Part shown: positions 44,712-54,230 of the stretch, one piece after another
Position numbering within the stretch: the stretch's first letter is position 1
How the letters are laid out: the number at the start of each line of letters is the position of its first letter
The notes under the pieces: generated by a model
Told to the model about the DNA's origin: nothing
Databases searched by the model: none
Seen by the model: only the letters and a program-made list of their open reading frames with translations
Program-made: the position numbers and the translations under genes
Origin: Phaeobacter sp. QD34_24
GTDB taxonomy: Bacteria; Pseudomonadota; Alphaproteobacteria; Rhodobacterales; Rhodobacteraceae
Length of the DNA stretch: 64,000 bases
Reading direction: 5' to 3'
NCBI RefSeq assembly: GCF_028890115.1
Contig: NZ_JARCJD010000016.1
Location: 1-64,000 of the forward strand

Positions 44712-45706
44712 TGTATTACCGCCCCATTGTGCAGCACGGTGAAACCCGCCCCGAGGGTGCTGTGCCGCTGGCGGGCAGGTCTTCCTTGTGGTTTTCCGAC
44801 GTCGAGCTTCTGAGCCGCGATGGCCCGCCGCGCCTGATGCCGGCCGGGTTGATCCCGGAAGAGGTGCGCCACCGCCTGAGCTTTCGCCGCGCCGCCATTG
44901 CCGGGCTGGACATGACGCAGCCGCAGGTCATGGGCATTCTCAATGTGACGCCCGACAGTTTTTCCGACGGTGGCCGCCATGCCGGTGCAGAGGCCGCCTG
45001 TGCTGCCGCCATGCGTATGGTGGAAGACGGCGCCAGCATCATCGACGTGGGCGGTGAATCCACACGGCCCGGCGCAGATTTCATCCCCGAAGAAGAAGAG
45101 ATCGCCCGCACGGTGCCTGCGATCGAGGCGATCCGCGCGGCCTCCGCGGTGGCGATCTCCATCGACACCCGCAAGGCCCAGGTCGCGGTGGAAACGCTGG
45201 AGGCGGGGGCGGGGCTGATCAACGATGTATCCGGCTTCACCTTCGATGCCGCCCTGGCACCGGTGGCGGCGCAGGCGGGGGTGCCGGTCTGCGTGATGCA
45301 TGCCCAGGGCGACCCCGCCACCATGCAGGCGGATCCCAGCTACGACAACGTCCTGCTGGATGTCTATGATTTCCTCGCCCAGCAGGTGGACCGGCTGGAG
45401 GCGATTGGTGTCCTGCGCGATCGGATCGTGGTGGATCCGGGTATCGGTTTCGGCAAGACGATGGAGCATAACCTGACGCTTCTGCGCGGGCTCAGCCTGT
45501 TTCACGGGCTGGGCTGTCCGATCCTTCTGGGCGTGTCGCGTAAGGGTTTCATCGGCAAGATCGGCGGCGCGGCGCAGGCGGATCAGCGCGCGCCCGGGTC
45601 GATCGCTGTTGGCCTTGCCGGGCTGGCGCAGGGCGTTCAGATCCTGCGGGTGCATGATGTCGCCGAAACCGTGCAGGCCGTGCGGCTGTGGCAGGCGGTG
45701 CGCTAG
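44711..45706 (+). CDS. folP: Dihydropteroate synthase
   Basis: 331-aa folate enzyme that joins hydroxymethyl-dihydropterin diphosphate and p-aminobenzoate. QVMGILNVTPDSFSDGGRH, SIIDVGGESTRPGAD, VAISIDTRKAQVA, GLINDVSGFTFD, CVMHAQGDPATMQ and DPGIGFGKTMEHNL are all family signatures. About 70 residues precede the barrel, the usual alphaproteobacterial extension. The start is the ATG at 44711, overlapping the folB stop. Its last codons overlap the end of the convergent DMT gene by four bases. The glmM gene often found next to folP is not here. Confidence 0.96.
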   Translation: MYYRPIVQHGETRPEGAVPLAGRSSLWFSDVELLSRDGPPRLMPAGLIPEEVRHRLSFRRAAIAGLDMTQPQVMGILNVTPDSFSDGGRHAGAEAACAAAMRMVEDGASIIDVGGESTRPGADFIPEEEEIARTVPAIEAIRAASAVAISIDTRKAQVAVETLEAGAGLINDVSGFTFDAALAPVAAQAGVPVCVMHAQGDPATMQADPSYDNVLLDVYDFLAQQVDRLEAIGVLRDRIVVDPGIGFGKTMEHNLTLLRGLSLFHGLGCPILLGVSRKGFIGKIGGAAQADQRAPGSIAVGLAGLAQGVQILRVHDVAETVQAVRLWQAVR

Positions 45707-46605
45707 GCGCGGGAAAAGAGCCGTCTCAGGGCACCCCACTGGCTGATGCAGAGGCCGCTGAGGATCAGTGCCATCGCCAAGAGCAGGGAGGCGGGCAGGG
45801 CCTCGCCCAGGAACACCGCGCCGATGAGCACGGACCAGACCGGCACCTGGTAATTGGTCAGCGTCATGAAGGTGGGGCCGGCCTCGCGCACGACGATGAC
45901 CCTCAGGAAATTGGCCGCCGCCGTTGGGATCAGGCCCAGAAACGCGATGATCGCAAGGGTCTGACCGTCGGGCATGACCGGCGGACCTTCAAGGATCCAG
46001 GCGGTCGGCACGATGATGACGCTGCCGATCACCAAGAGGATCGCGGCAAGACCCACCGGATCTACCGGTGGCAGGCGGCGGGTGAGGATCGAACTGACCG
46101 CATAGCAGGCGGCTGCGGAGAGGCAGGCGAGGCGGCCCAGGAACTCGAGCTCGGAATTGCTGCTTTCAAAGGCCTTGCTGCCGATGAGCAGGGCAACACC
46201 GACAAAGCCGATCACAAAGCCGATCAGCCGCCGCAGGATCATGCGCTCTCCGGGGACAAAGACATGCGCCAGGGGCAGAACAAACAGCGGGATGGCCGCC
46301 ATGCTGAGACCGGTGAACCCGGCCGAGACATATTGTTGCCCCCAGTTGATCAGCATGAAGGGCAGCGCCGAGCTGGCAATCCCGATGAACAGCACGGCGG
46401 GCCAGTTGCTGCGCTCCCTAAACAGCCTGTCGCCGCGCCAGGCCCAAATCGCACACAGCAAAACTGCGGCAAAGCCAATGCGGCCCGCCGCCAGCCAGAA
46501 GGGGGTAATGCCGTCCAGGGCCACTTTGATCAGGGGGAAGGTGCCGCCCCAGACCAGCCCGAGGGTGGCAATCATCGCCCAGTATTTTCCCATCCGCTCT
46601 GGCAT
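45703..46605 (-). CDS. EamA/DMT family exporter, copy 1
   Basis: 300-aa ten-helix membrane protein with two EamA repeats, probably exporting amino acids or metabolites. TLGLVWGGTFPLIKVALDG at the N terminus is a typical EamA start. SNWPAVLFIGIASSALPFML and GFVGVALLIGSKAFE mark the end of the first half, and the second begins around FLGRLACLSAAACYAVSSIL. It is clearly a paralogue of the next gene (similar start, VGPTFMTLTNYQVPVWSVLIG against GPAFLSTVNYQVPIWSVLFG). It is read in the same direction 87 bases downstream of it. Confidence 0.9.
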   Translation of the reverse strand: MPERMGKYWAMIATLGLVWGGTFPLIKVALDGITPFWLAAGRIGFAAVLLCAIWAWRGDRLFRERSNWPAVLFIGIASSALPFMLINWGQQYVSAGFTGLSMAAIPLFVLPLAHVFVPGERMILRRLIGFVIGFVGVALLIGSKAFESSNSELEFLGRLACLSAAACYAVSSILTRRLPPVDPVGLAAILLVIGSVIIVPTAWILEGPPVMPDGQTLAIIAFLGLIPTAAANFLRVIVVREAGPTFMTLTNYQVPVWSVLIGAVFLGEALPASLLLAMALILSGLCISQWGALRRLFSRA

Positions 46606-46692
46606 TGTGCTATGTCCTTCCTAGCCTGCAAGTGACCCTTCAGCGGAGCAAGGTCAATTGGAAAGGTGTCGCCCGCGGTCGAAAGGGCGCTG

Positions 46693-47604
46693 TCAGCTGA
46701 TTTGTCGGCGGGTCGGGACGCGGCTCAGCAGCAGGCCGCCGAGGATCAGCAACAGCGCGGCAAACAGCTGCGGTGGCAGGGTCTCGTTCAGCAGCAGGGC
46801 GCCAAACAGCACCGACCAGATCGGCACCTGGTAGTTCACCGTGGACAGGAAGGCCGGTCCGGCGCTGCGGGCGATCTGCACCAGCAGGACCTGGGCCAGC
46901 GCAGTGGGCAGCAGGCCGAGGTAGAGAATGGCCAGGGCCGGTCGGGTCTCTGGCATCTGTGGCAGGCCTTCCCACAGCAGCGCGGCTGGCACGATCATCG
47001 CGGCGGCACAGATCAGGGCGGCGGCAGAGAGCGAGAGCATGTTCACGGAAGGGGCAAGTCGGGTTATGATGGAGCCGATCGCGTAGCACAGCGCGGCGCC
47101 AAGGCAGGCAAGGCGGGCAAGGGATTCGAAATCACTTCCGGCACTGGTCAGCGCCTCCAGCCCGATCAGCACCAGAACGCCCGCAAACCCGGTCAGAAAC
47201 CCGATGCTGCGGCGCAGGGTCATGGTTTCACCGGGCACCAGAACATGCGCCAAGGGCAGCACGAAGAGCGGCACCACCGCCATGCAGACCCCGGCAAAAC
47301 CGCTGGCCACATAGGTCTGCCCCCAACTGAGGAGGGCAAAGGGCACCGCGTTGCTGAACATCCCCATGCCCAGGGCCGAGAGCCAGATCAGCCGTCCGTT
47401 GCGGGTGTGCAGTGGCGGCAGGCGCAGGCCCATCAGGCGCAGGATTGCCAACAGGCTGAACGCACCGATTGCGATCCGCACGGCCGCAAGCGTCAAGGGG
47501 CCGACCCCGTGCAGGGCGACCGAGACCGCCATGAAGGAGCCGCCCCAGATCATGCCGAGGAACAGGAGCTTGATCCAATTTACGGCGCTGGGCGTCTCTG
47601 GCAT
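46693..47604 (-). CDS. EamA/DMT family exporter, copy 2
   Basis: 303-aa paralogue of the neighbouring DMT gene, ten predicted helices. LFLGMIWGGSFMAVSVALHG begins the first EamA repeat. The second half has PAFLSTVNYQVPIWSVLFGA. I chose the ATG at 47604 (MPETPSAVNWIKLL). The frame is open upstream through the ilvC terminator region and is rejected there. The position after ilvC may mean export of branched-chain amino acids or related acids, but this is a guess from neighbourhood only. Confidence 0.88.
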   Translation of the reverse strand: MPETPSAVNWIKLLFLGMIWGGSFMAVSVALHGVGPLTLAAVRIAIGAFSLLAILRLMGLRLPPLHTRNGRLIWLSALGMGMFSNAVPFALLSWGQTYVASGFAGVCMAVVPLFVLPLAHVLVPGETMTLRRSIGFLTGFAGVLVLIGLEALTSAGSDFESLARLACLGAALCYAIGSIITRLAPSVNMLSLSAAALICAAAMIVPAALLWEGLPQMPETRPALAILYLGLLPTALAQVLLVQIARSAGPAFLSTVNYQVPIWSVLFGALLLNETLPPQLFAALLLILGGLLLSRVPTRRQIS

Positions 47605-47620
47605 CGGCGATCTCCAACAG

Positions 47621-47652
47621 AAGAAAGGGCGCCCCGATCTTCTGGGACGCCC
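47621..47652 (-). terminator. Hairpin terminator after ilvC
   Basis: On the minus strand a GGGCGTCCC/GGGGCGCCC stem with an AGAAGAT loop precedes TTTCTTCT. It lies about 50 bases past the ilvC stop and just upstream of the second DMT gene. A further GC hairpin (GGCGGGCC/GGCCCGCC) lies at about 47671-47688. Confidence 0.65.
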
Positions 47653-47703
47653 GTGCAGAGGAATAAGGCGGCGGGCCAGGCCCGCCAAGCCGCAAATGGC
47701 GCC

Positions 47704-48856
<1,153 letters not shown>

Positions 48857-49312
48857 ATGCTTGATGATCTAGACCGGCGCATTCTGCGCCACATGCAAAG
48901 CGAGCCGGAGCAATCGATTCCGGACCTGGCCGATCGGCTGGGGCTGACCTCCTCGCGCCTGTCGCGGCGGCTGGAGAAGCTGCGCGAGGCGGGCGTGATC
49001 CTCGGTCAGCGGGCGGTGATCGACTGGCGCGCGCTGGGTTATGCGGTTGAGGTCTCGCTCAGGGTGACACTGGACAAGACCAACCCGCGCGCCTTTGACG
49101 AGTTCATCGAGGCCGCGCGCCAGATCCCCGAGGTGCTGGAGATCCAGACCTTCCTTGGCCAGGTCGATGTGCGCCTTTCGGTGATTGCCCGCGATATGCC
49201 GCATTATCAGCAGATCTACCGCGCCCAGATCCTGACCCTGCCGCATATGACGGATATCGAGGCGCTGATGCATGTGGCGCGGATCAAGTCGAATGACAGC
49301 CTGCCGCTATGA
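48857..49312 (+). CDS. Lrp/AsnC family regulator 1
   Basis: 151 aa. N-terminal winged helix-turn-helix (LDDLDRRILRHMQ, DLADRLGLTSSRLSRRLEKL at about 4-45), then the RAM/AsnC ligand-binding domain (about 65-140: VEVSLRVTLDKTN, QIPEVLEIQTFLGQVDVRLS, MPHYQQIYRAQILTLPH). It is divergent from ilvC, and its ATGA overlap with the second Lrp gene means the two proteins are made together. Amino-acid-responsive control of ilvC is the obvious hypothesis. Confidence 0.93.
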   Translation: MLDDLDRRILRHMQSEPEQSIPDLADRLGLTSSRLSRRLEKLREAGVILGQRAVIDWRALGYAVEVSLRVTLDKTNPRAFDEFIEAARQIPEVLEIQTFLGQVDVRLSVIARDMPHYQQIYRAQILTLPHMTDIEALMHVARIKSNDSLPL

Positions 49313-49770
49313 ACCGTGCTGATCTGGACGACATGGATTTCGCCATCCTGCGCGCCCTGGCTCAGGATGCCACCCGATCCGCCGGGGCGCTGGGGCGCGA
49401 GCTTGGCCTCAGTCAGCCCGCCACCTGGCGCCGCATCCGCCGTTTGCAGGAGGCGGGCATTCTGGCAGGCCGCCGGCTGGATCTGGACAGCAAGGCGCTG
49501 GGTTTTGGCGTGACGGTGTTTCTGGGCATCAAGCTGGCCACAAAGGGGCGGGTCAGCCTGGAGGATTTCGAACGCGCCGTCTCGGCCATCCCCGAGGTGC
49601 AGACCGTGGAGCATGTCTTGGGCATGTACGACTACCGCCTGCGGGTCACAGCGCGTGACATCGCCGATTTCGAACGGGTCTTGCGCCGCCGGATCATGAC
49701 CCTGCCGGGCGTGGGCAACGTGGACGCCAATGTGCTCCTGTCCGAGGAACGGCGGCCCGGGCCGATCTGA
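49309..49770 (+). CDS. Lrp/AsnC family regulator 2
   Basis: 153 aa with the same architecture as its neighbour: LDDMDFAILRALAQDATRSA, a helix-turn-helix around LGRELGLSQPATWRRIRRLQ, and the AsnC domain with VSAIPEVQTVEHVLGMYDYRL and LRRRIMTLPGVGNV. It overlaps regulator 1 by four bases. The two are distinct paralogues, so they could form heterodimers or mixed oligomers. It is convergent with the Hint-domain gene, 10 bases apart. Confidence 0.93.
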   Translation: MNRADLDDMDFAILRALAQDATRSAGALGRELGLSQPATWRRIRRLQEAGILAGRRLDLDSKALGFGVTVFLGIKLATKGRVSLEDFERAVSAIPEVQTVEHVLGMYDYRLRVTARDIADFERVLRRRIMTLPGVGNVDANVLLSEERRPGPI

Positions 49771-49780
49771 ACGACCGGGC

Positions 49781-50890
49781 CTAATGCGTAAGAAGCGTTG
49801 CCTCGTGTTGGCGCAGGCAAGGACGCGCGGCTATGGGCGATGACGGGAGTGCCAGGGCGTCGCGTCCGGCAAGCGGGTGCAGCTTGGCAGGATCAGGCAG
49901 CAGGCTTTCGCAGGGGACGCCATTGGCGAACAGGATCTCGTGCCGGGCCAGCATCAGGTGATGATAGTGCACCAGGCCGGTATCCCACTGGTTGACCCCG
50001 CTCTGATGGGTCAGGAACTTGGCCGCAACCATGCATTCCGAGGTGCCAAACAGCAATTCCGCCGCATGGGAGCGCCGAAGCAGCTTGTGATTGGGTGATA
50101 GCGTCAGCGACGCATGATTGCACAGAGCCCCCTTTTCAAAGGTGACGGGGGCATTGCTCCCTGTCCCGATGACACTGCGGCATCCCGCCCAAAGCACCGG
50201 TTGTGCGCCATTGTCCAGGGTGAGGACCTTATCCCCGGGCCTGATGGTTTCAATCGGACGCTCCCCGACCGGGGTGGCGATCAGGGTGCCCCGGGCAAAG
50301 CAGACCGGCGGAGCTGCGAAAGCCGGGCCAAGATAGTCACCGACATAGAACAACCCGTCTCCGGTTTCGTGGCTATCCGCCGTGTCGCTGTCGTAGTTGA
50401 GGTCGATGTCCTGCACATGATCGAGGGTAACGGGAGCGCCGCCGTTTGTGCCGATATCCGTTTCGGGAGCTACCGTAAGGGTGCTGCCGATCCAGGTGCC
50501 GCCATCTACGGGCTGAAGAACATTGGCGTTGAACTTCAGGTAGCCATCGCCCAATCCGCTGAGATCCGACTGCACCGTTGCAGTCTGGCCCGGATTCTGC
50601 GGTGCGTAGTTGTATTTCACCAGCGTGTTGTCGCCAGTATCCAGCCAAGTCTGGTAGTCCTGAACACTGTCAAACACCGTCAGGTCAGACACTGCGCTGC
50701 CGTTGCCGATCTGCCCATCCGCCGTCATGTTCTGGACGGAAATCACGACAACGTCATCGGCTTCGAAGATCTGCGTTCCGCCGGAAATGGTCGCTTCACC
50801 CAGACCGTTGGAACCGCCGGAACTGTTGGTGCTGATGCCGACGCCTTCGGCGACATCTGAGCCAAGAACCGTAAAAATTCCAGTCGACAC
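49781..50890 (-). CDS. Hint-domain (hedgehog/intein-type) protein
   Basis: 369 aa. Residues 1-190 are Gly/Ser/Asp/Thr-rich repeats without a signal peptide, typical of secreted alphaproteobacterial proteins. The Hint domain runs from about 195 to 345: the first nucleophile Cys197 (PPVCFARGTLIATPVG), RPIETIRPGDKVLTLDNG, the NHASLTLSPNHKLLRR segment and a histidine-rich end (VHYHHLMLARHEILFANG). It may self-process. The start is a GTG at 50890 with only a weak ribosome site. Export by a type I system is plausible, not shown. Confidence 0.85.
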   Translation of the reverse strand: MSTGIFTVLGSDVAEGVGISTNSSGGSNGLGEATISGGTQIFEADDVVVISVQNMTADGQIGNGSAVSDLTVFDSVQDYQTWLDTGDNTLVKYNYAPQNPGQTATVQSDLSGLGDGYLKFNANVLQPVDGGTWIGSTLTVAPETDIGTNGGAPVTLDHVQDIDLNYDSDTADSHETGDGLFYVGDYLGPAFAAPPVCFARGTLIATPVGERPIETIRPGDKVLTLDNGAQPVLWAGCRSVIGTGSNAPVTFEKGALCNHASLTLSPNHKLLRRSHAAELLFGTSECMVAAKFLTHQSGVNQWDTGLVHYHHLMLARHEILFANGVPCESLLPDPAKLHPLAGRDALALPSSPIAARPCLRQHEATLLTH

Positions 50891-51205
50891 GGCAGGCGAA
50901 CCTTTTAACGCAAAATCAGGCGGACCCGCTGACTATGCCTGATAGTTTCGAACAATTGATTAAAAGGTCGCTGCCTGATTGGCTATGCTGCGACGATCAG
51001 CTGACAATATGGGCGGCGGATTGGGGCCGATTGGAAACAGGTGCGCATGGTTTCCAGCCGATGTTCCACTCATGCGCTCTGTGATCCGGTTGCATATGGC
51101 GCGATATAGTCTGCAAAGGCTTTCGCCCCTGTATGCCAAAGTAGACTTTGCCAAAGGCAAAGCCGGGCGTTAGCGATAGACCGCGTGACAGAAGGAGGAT
51201 CACCG
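50891..51205. other. Non-coding gap between the Hint gene and the aminotransferase gene
   Basis: 315 bases less GC-rich than the surroundings, with A/T-rich stretches (AACAATTGATTAAAAGG at about 50951-50967) and several small inverted repeats such as GCTGC...GCAGC-type elements. It probably holds the promoters of both divergent genes. I see no gene or known RNA. Confidence 0.4.
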
Positions 51206-52330
51206 ATGGCATTGCTCGATACCGTGGACCCGCAGGGGCTCGAAGAATTCTCGGTGGTTTTCACCGACCGTTCGCTCAACCATATGTCCAAGACCTTCCA
51301 GCAGGTGATGCGGGATATCAGCGACATGCTGAAAGAGGTCTATAGTGCCGAAGCCGTCGCCCTAGTGCCCGGTGGCGGCACCTTCGCGATGGAGGCGGTC
51401 GCCCGCCAGTTCGCCCGCGGCGCAAACGCGCTGGTGGTGCGCAATGGCTGGTTCTCCTATCGCTGGAGCCAGATTTTTGAGACCGGCGGCTTTACCGCCT
51501 CGACCACGGTGATGAAGGCGCGCCAGACCGGCAACAGCGCGCCCGCACCCTTTGCCCCGGCCCCGATCGAGGATGTGGTCGCCGCCATTCGCGAGCAGAA
51601 ACCCGATATCGTCTTTGCGCCCCATGTGGAAACCGCGGCCGGGGTGATCCTGCCCGATGATTACGTCACTGCCATGGCTGCCGCCGCCCATGAGGTTGGG
51701 GCGCTGATGGTTCTGGATTGCATCGCTTCGGGCTGTGCCTGGGTCGATATGAAGGCCACGGGCGTCGATGTGTTGATCTCGGCCCCGCAAAAGGGCTGGA
51801 GCGCCTCTCCCTCTGCAGGCCTGGTGATGTTCTCCGAGGCCGCGCTGAAGCGGCTGGAGGACACCACATCGGATAGCTTCGCCATCAACCTGAAACAGTG
51901 GCGCATGATCATGAAGGCCTATGAGGACGGCGGCCATGCCTATCATGCCACCATGCCGACGGACGCCCTGCGCGCCTTCCGCGATACCATGCTGGAAACC
52001 CGCGACTATGGCTTTGACCGGTTGCGGGATGCGCAATGGCAGCTGGGTGATGGGGTGCGTGCCTATCTCAAGGGCAAGGGCATCACCTCTGTGGCTGCCG
52101 ATGGGTTCGGCGCGCCGGGGGTTGTGGTGAGCTATACCAGTGACCCCGAAATCCAGAACGGCAAGAAATTCGCAGCTCTTGGCATGCAGATTGCCGCCGG
52201 TGTGCCGCTGCAATGCGATGAGCCCGAAGGCTTCAGCACCTTCCGTCTGGGGCTGTTCGGTCTGGATAAGCTCTATGACGTGGAGGCCACGCTGAAGCGT
52301 CTGACCGGGGTTCTGGATCAGGTGCTCTGA
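51206..52330 (+). CDS. Class V aminotransferase (alanine-glyoxylate type)
   Basis: 374-aa PLP enzyme. The PLP lysine is Lys196 in ISAPQKGWSASPSAG; MVLDCIASGCAWVDMKATG carries the conserved Asp. It resembles alanine-, serine- or pyruvate-linked glyoxylate aminotransferases, but PNPGGG is replaced by ALVPGGGTFAMEA (52-64), and substrate cannot be fixed. A GGAGG site precedes the ATG at 51206; a GTG at 51185 is less likely. It is convergent with the hydrolase gene over a strong hairpin (52343-52376). Confidence 0.85.
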   Translation: MALLDTVDPQGLEEFSVVFTDRSLNHMSKTFQQVMRDISDMLKEVYSAEAVALVPGGGTFAMEAVARQFARGANALVVRNGWFSYRWSQIFETGGFTASTTVMKARQTGNSAPAPFAPAPIEDVVAAIREQKPDIVFAPHVETAAGVILPDDYVTAMAAAAHEVGALMVLDCIASGCAWVDMKATGVDVLISAPQKGWSASPSAGLVMFSEAALKRLEDTTSDSFAINLKQWRMIMKAYEDGGHAYHATMPTDALRAFRDTMLETRDYGFDRLRDAQWQLGDGVRAYLKGKGITSVAADGFGAPGVVVSYTSDPEIQNGKKFAALGMQIAAGVPLQCDEPEGFSTFRLGLFGLDKLYDVEATLKRLTGVLDQVL

Positions 52331-52342
52331 ACGAACACCAAG

Positions 52343-52376
52343 GTCAGCCTGCCGGGCATCACTTCGGCAGGCTGGC
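52343..52376. terminator. Hairpin between convergent genes
   Basis: GTCAGCCTGCCG pairs with CGGCAGGCTGGC (one G-T pair) around a 10-base loop. The 3' arm overlaps the last codons of the minus-strand hydrolase gene. There is no T-run. Confidence 0.5.
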
Positions 52377-53321
52377 CACCGTTGCCCGGATGAACTCTTC
52401 ACACAAGGCCGGTTGAGTGATCGGCAGCATATGCCCAAGGCCGGGCTCGATCCGGCACCTGAGGCCATAGGCCTCCATTCTGCGGCCCTGTTCTTCGGCA
52501 TTCAGCACGGTGTCGTCGGCGCCGAACAGCACGCCACCCGGCGTGCGCAGATCGCGGGCATAGCGGCGGGCCTGTTCCGTGATTGCCTGATCGATCATGG
52601 TTGCATCGGCGGAGGCTGTTATGAAGCTTTGCGGTCGCAGCCCCAGCACGCCGCCCGCGCGGTCGAGAAAATCGTCAGGGCAGGCCTCGGGCGCGAAGAT
52701 CTGCGTCAGCATCGTCTCGGCGGTGCGTTTTGCGGCCGGGATCGCCACCGTGTTCGCCATCAGGCGCCGCATCATCGGCGAATTCACGATCAGCCCCTTG
52801 AAGACATCGGGACCTCCCGCAACGGAATGCGTCACGGGCGCAAGCAGGGCCAGGCCGCGTACTTTCTCCGGCGCGGCCAGCGCCATGGCAAGGGAGACGG
52901 CCCCGCCCAGGGAATGACCGACAAGAACCGGACCCTTGATCCCCTTGGCATCCAGCAGGTTCTGGATCATCTCCGCCTGTGCGGGCAGGCGCGCGAGCGT
53001 GTCGCTGTTGCGTGTGGAGTATCCGCAGCCGGGGCGATCCAGCGCAATCACGCGGAAATCCGTCGCCAGCCGATGGGCCAGGGCATAGGTGAAATGTTGC
53101 AGCTGCCCGGCCAGCCCGTGGATCAGCACCAGCGGCTGGGCATCTGGTTGTCCCATCTCTACGTAATGCAGCCTGCCGTGAGGGGTCTGGTGAAACTGGC
53201 CGACAGGGGGCACCAGGGCTTCGGCCTCTCGCGCCATGCGGCGGGTGCTGAGATGGGTCGCTCCCAACAGGGCGGCAGGCAGGGCAAGGGCTGCAAGGGA
53301 GATCGCGTTAAGGACCGGCAT
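52359..53321 (-). CDS. Alpha/beta-hydrolase in the paa cluster
   Basis: 320 aa. A hydrophobic N terminus (about 1-22) could be a signal or anchor. The Ser nucleophile is Ser137 in LVGHSLGG, HGLAG (69-73) forms the oxyanion loop, and ADDTVLNAEE with GLGHMLP supplies Asp and His, so the triad is complete. I chose the ATG at 53321 (AAAGGA at good spacing). It sits 40 bases downstream of paaX in the paaZ-paaX direction, so a role in hydrolysing a phenylacetyl ester or amide is conceivable but unproven. Confidence 0.87.
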   Translation of the reverse strand: MPVLNAISLAALALPAALLGATHLSTRRMAREAEALVPPVGQFHQTPHGRLHYVEMGQPDAQPLVLIHGLAGQLQHFTYALAHRLATDFRVIALDRPGCGYSTRNSDTLARLPAQAEMIQNLLDAKGIKGPVLVGHSLGGAVSLAMALAAPEKVRGLALLAPVTHSVAGGPDVFKGLIVNSPMMRRLMANTVAIPAAKRTAETMLTQIFAPEACPDDFLDRAGGVLGLRPQSFITASADATMIDQAITEQARRYARDLRTPGGVLFGADDTVLNAEEQGRRMEAYGLRCRIEPGLGHMLPITQPALCEEFIRATVASLPK

Positions 53322-53361
53322 TGAAATATCCTTTGGTAACAAACTAAGCGTGAGCGAGAAA

Positions 53362-54159
53362 TCAGGGGGCTGCGTTCAAATCGGAAAGACCGGGCGCGGG
53401 CAGCGCGTCCAGCAGGTCGAAGACCTGGCGTCGGCAGCTGGGGCCACGCCAGGTTTTGGGATGGAACAGGGTCGGCAGCCCCGGATGGCGCAGCACGATG
53501 CGCCGCCAGCGGTGCACGATCAGCGTACGCAGGGTGGCGATCTGGGCGGGGTCCAGATCGGCGGGCGGAGGGCTGATGCCCTTCAGTGCCGTATCAAGCG
53601 TTTCGCAGGCCTGTTGCAGATCGGACGGGAACAGGCGGTCCTTCAGCCAGCCCGGCACCGAGATGTCGGAGACTTCGATGGCCAGAAGATCATCGAGGTT
53701 GCAGGGGATCCTGCCATGACCAAGGGCGGTATGCCGGTTGACGGCCACATAGTTGGGCAGCAACAGCACATCGTCCAGCGTTTCCTGTCCGGCGCCCTCT
53801 TCCGAGATCAGGAGGTGCCAGTCGGTCGGCGCGGGCGGGTTGCGTTCATAGATGCGCGGGGTCACGGCGGCGGATTGGCTGCGCCCGAACCCGGTCAGGT
53901 AGTGCACCGATGCCCGCCCCGAGCGGGTGCTTTCGATCCAGCCGTCCTTGCGCAAGCGGTGCAGGGCCACGCGGATCGCCTCGGGTTTGATCCCCATCGG
54001 CGTGATGATCCGTGTCAGCGCGCCGCCGCTGATCTGATCGCCTTCCTTCTGCGCCAGATCGCCGAACAGCGAGACGATGATGGACCAGACCCGCAGGTTC
54101 TGCGGATCGTTCAATTGCGCGACGCTGGCGTCAAACCACGGGTTTTGCTCTGTGCTCAT
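53362..54159 (-). CDS. paaX: PaaX family transcriptional repressor
   Basis: 265-aa regulator of phenylacetate catabolism; PaaX proteins release DNA on binding phenylacetyl-CoA. The N-terminal winged helix appears in VWSIIVSLFGDLAQKEGD and GGALTRIITPMGIKPEAIRV with ALHRLRKDGWIESTRSGR; a characteristic C-terminal PaaX domain follows (NRHTALGH, TLRTLIVHRWRRIVLRHPGLP). I chose the ATG at 54159. Downstream of paaZ by 71 bases on the same strand, with a GC hairpin in between. Its presence beside a TetR-type paa regulator is unusual. Confidence 0.9.
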   Translation of the reverse strand: MSTEQNPWFDASVAQLNDPQNLRVWSIIVSLFGDLAQKEGDQISGGALTRIITPMGIKPEAIRVALHRLRKDGWIESTRSGRASVHYLTGFGRSQSAAVTPRIYERNPPAPTDWHLLISEEGAGQETLDDVLLLPNYVAVNRHTALGHGRIPCNLDDLLAIEVSDISVPGWLKDRLFPSDLQQACETLDTALKGISPPPADLDPAQIATLRTLIVHRWRRIVLRHPGLPTLFHPKTWRGPSCRRQVFDLLDALPAPGLSDLNAAP

Positions 54160-54174
54160 GCACAAAGAATAGAA

Positions 54175-54203
54175 TGCCCGGGCCAGATAGGCCAGCCCGG
54201 GCA
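54175..54203 (-). terminator. Hairpin between paaZ and paaX
   Basis: TGCCCGGGC and GCCCGGGCA form a perfect 9-bp stem. On the minus strand, the direction of paaZ, it is followed by ATTCTATTCTTTG, so it may be a partial terminator that lowers paaX expression. Confidence 0.6.
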
Positions 54204-54230
54204 GATTTGTCGTTTGTTTGTCGCCGATTA

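Noticed and set aside
50960-51212. Short minus-strand open frames in the Hint/aminotransferase gap
   Set aside because: They overlap one another in several frames, lack ribosome sites and resemble no protein.
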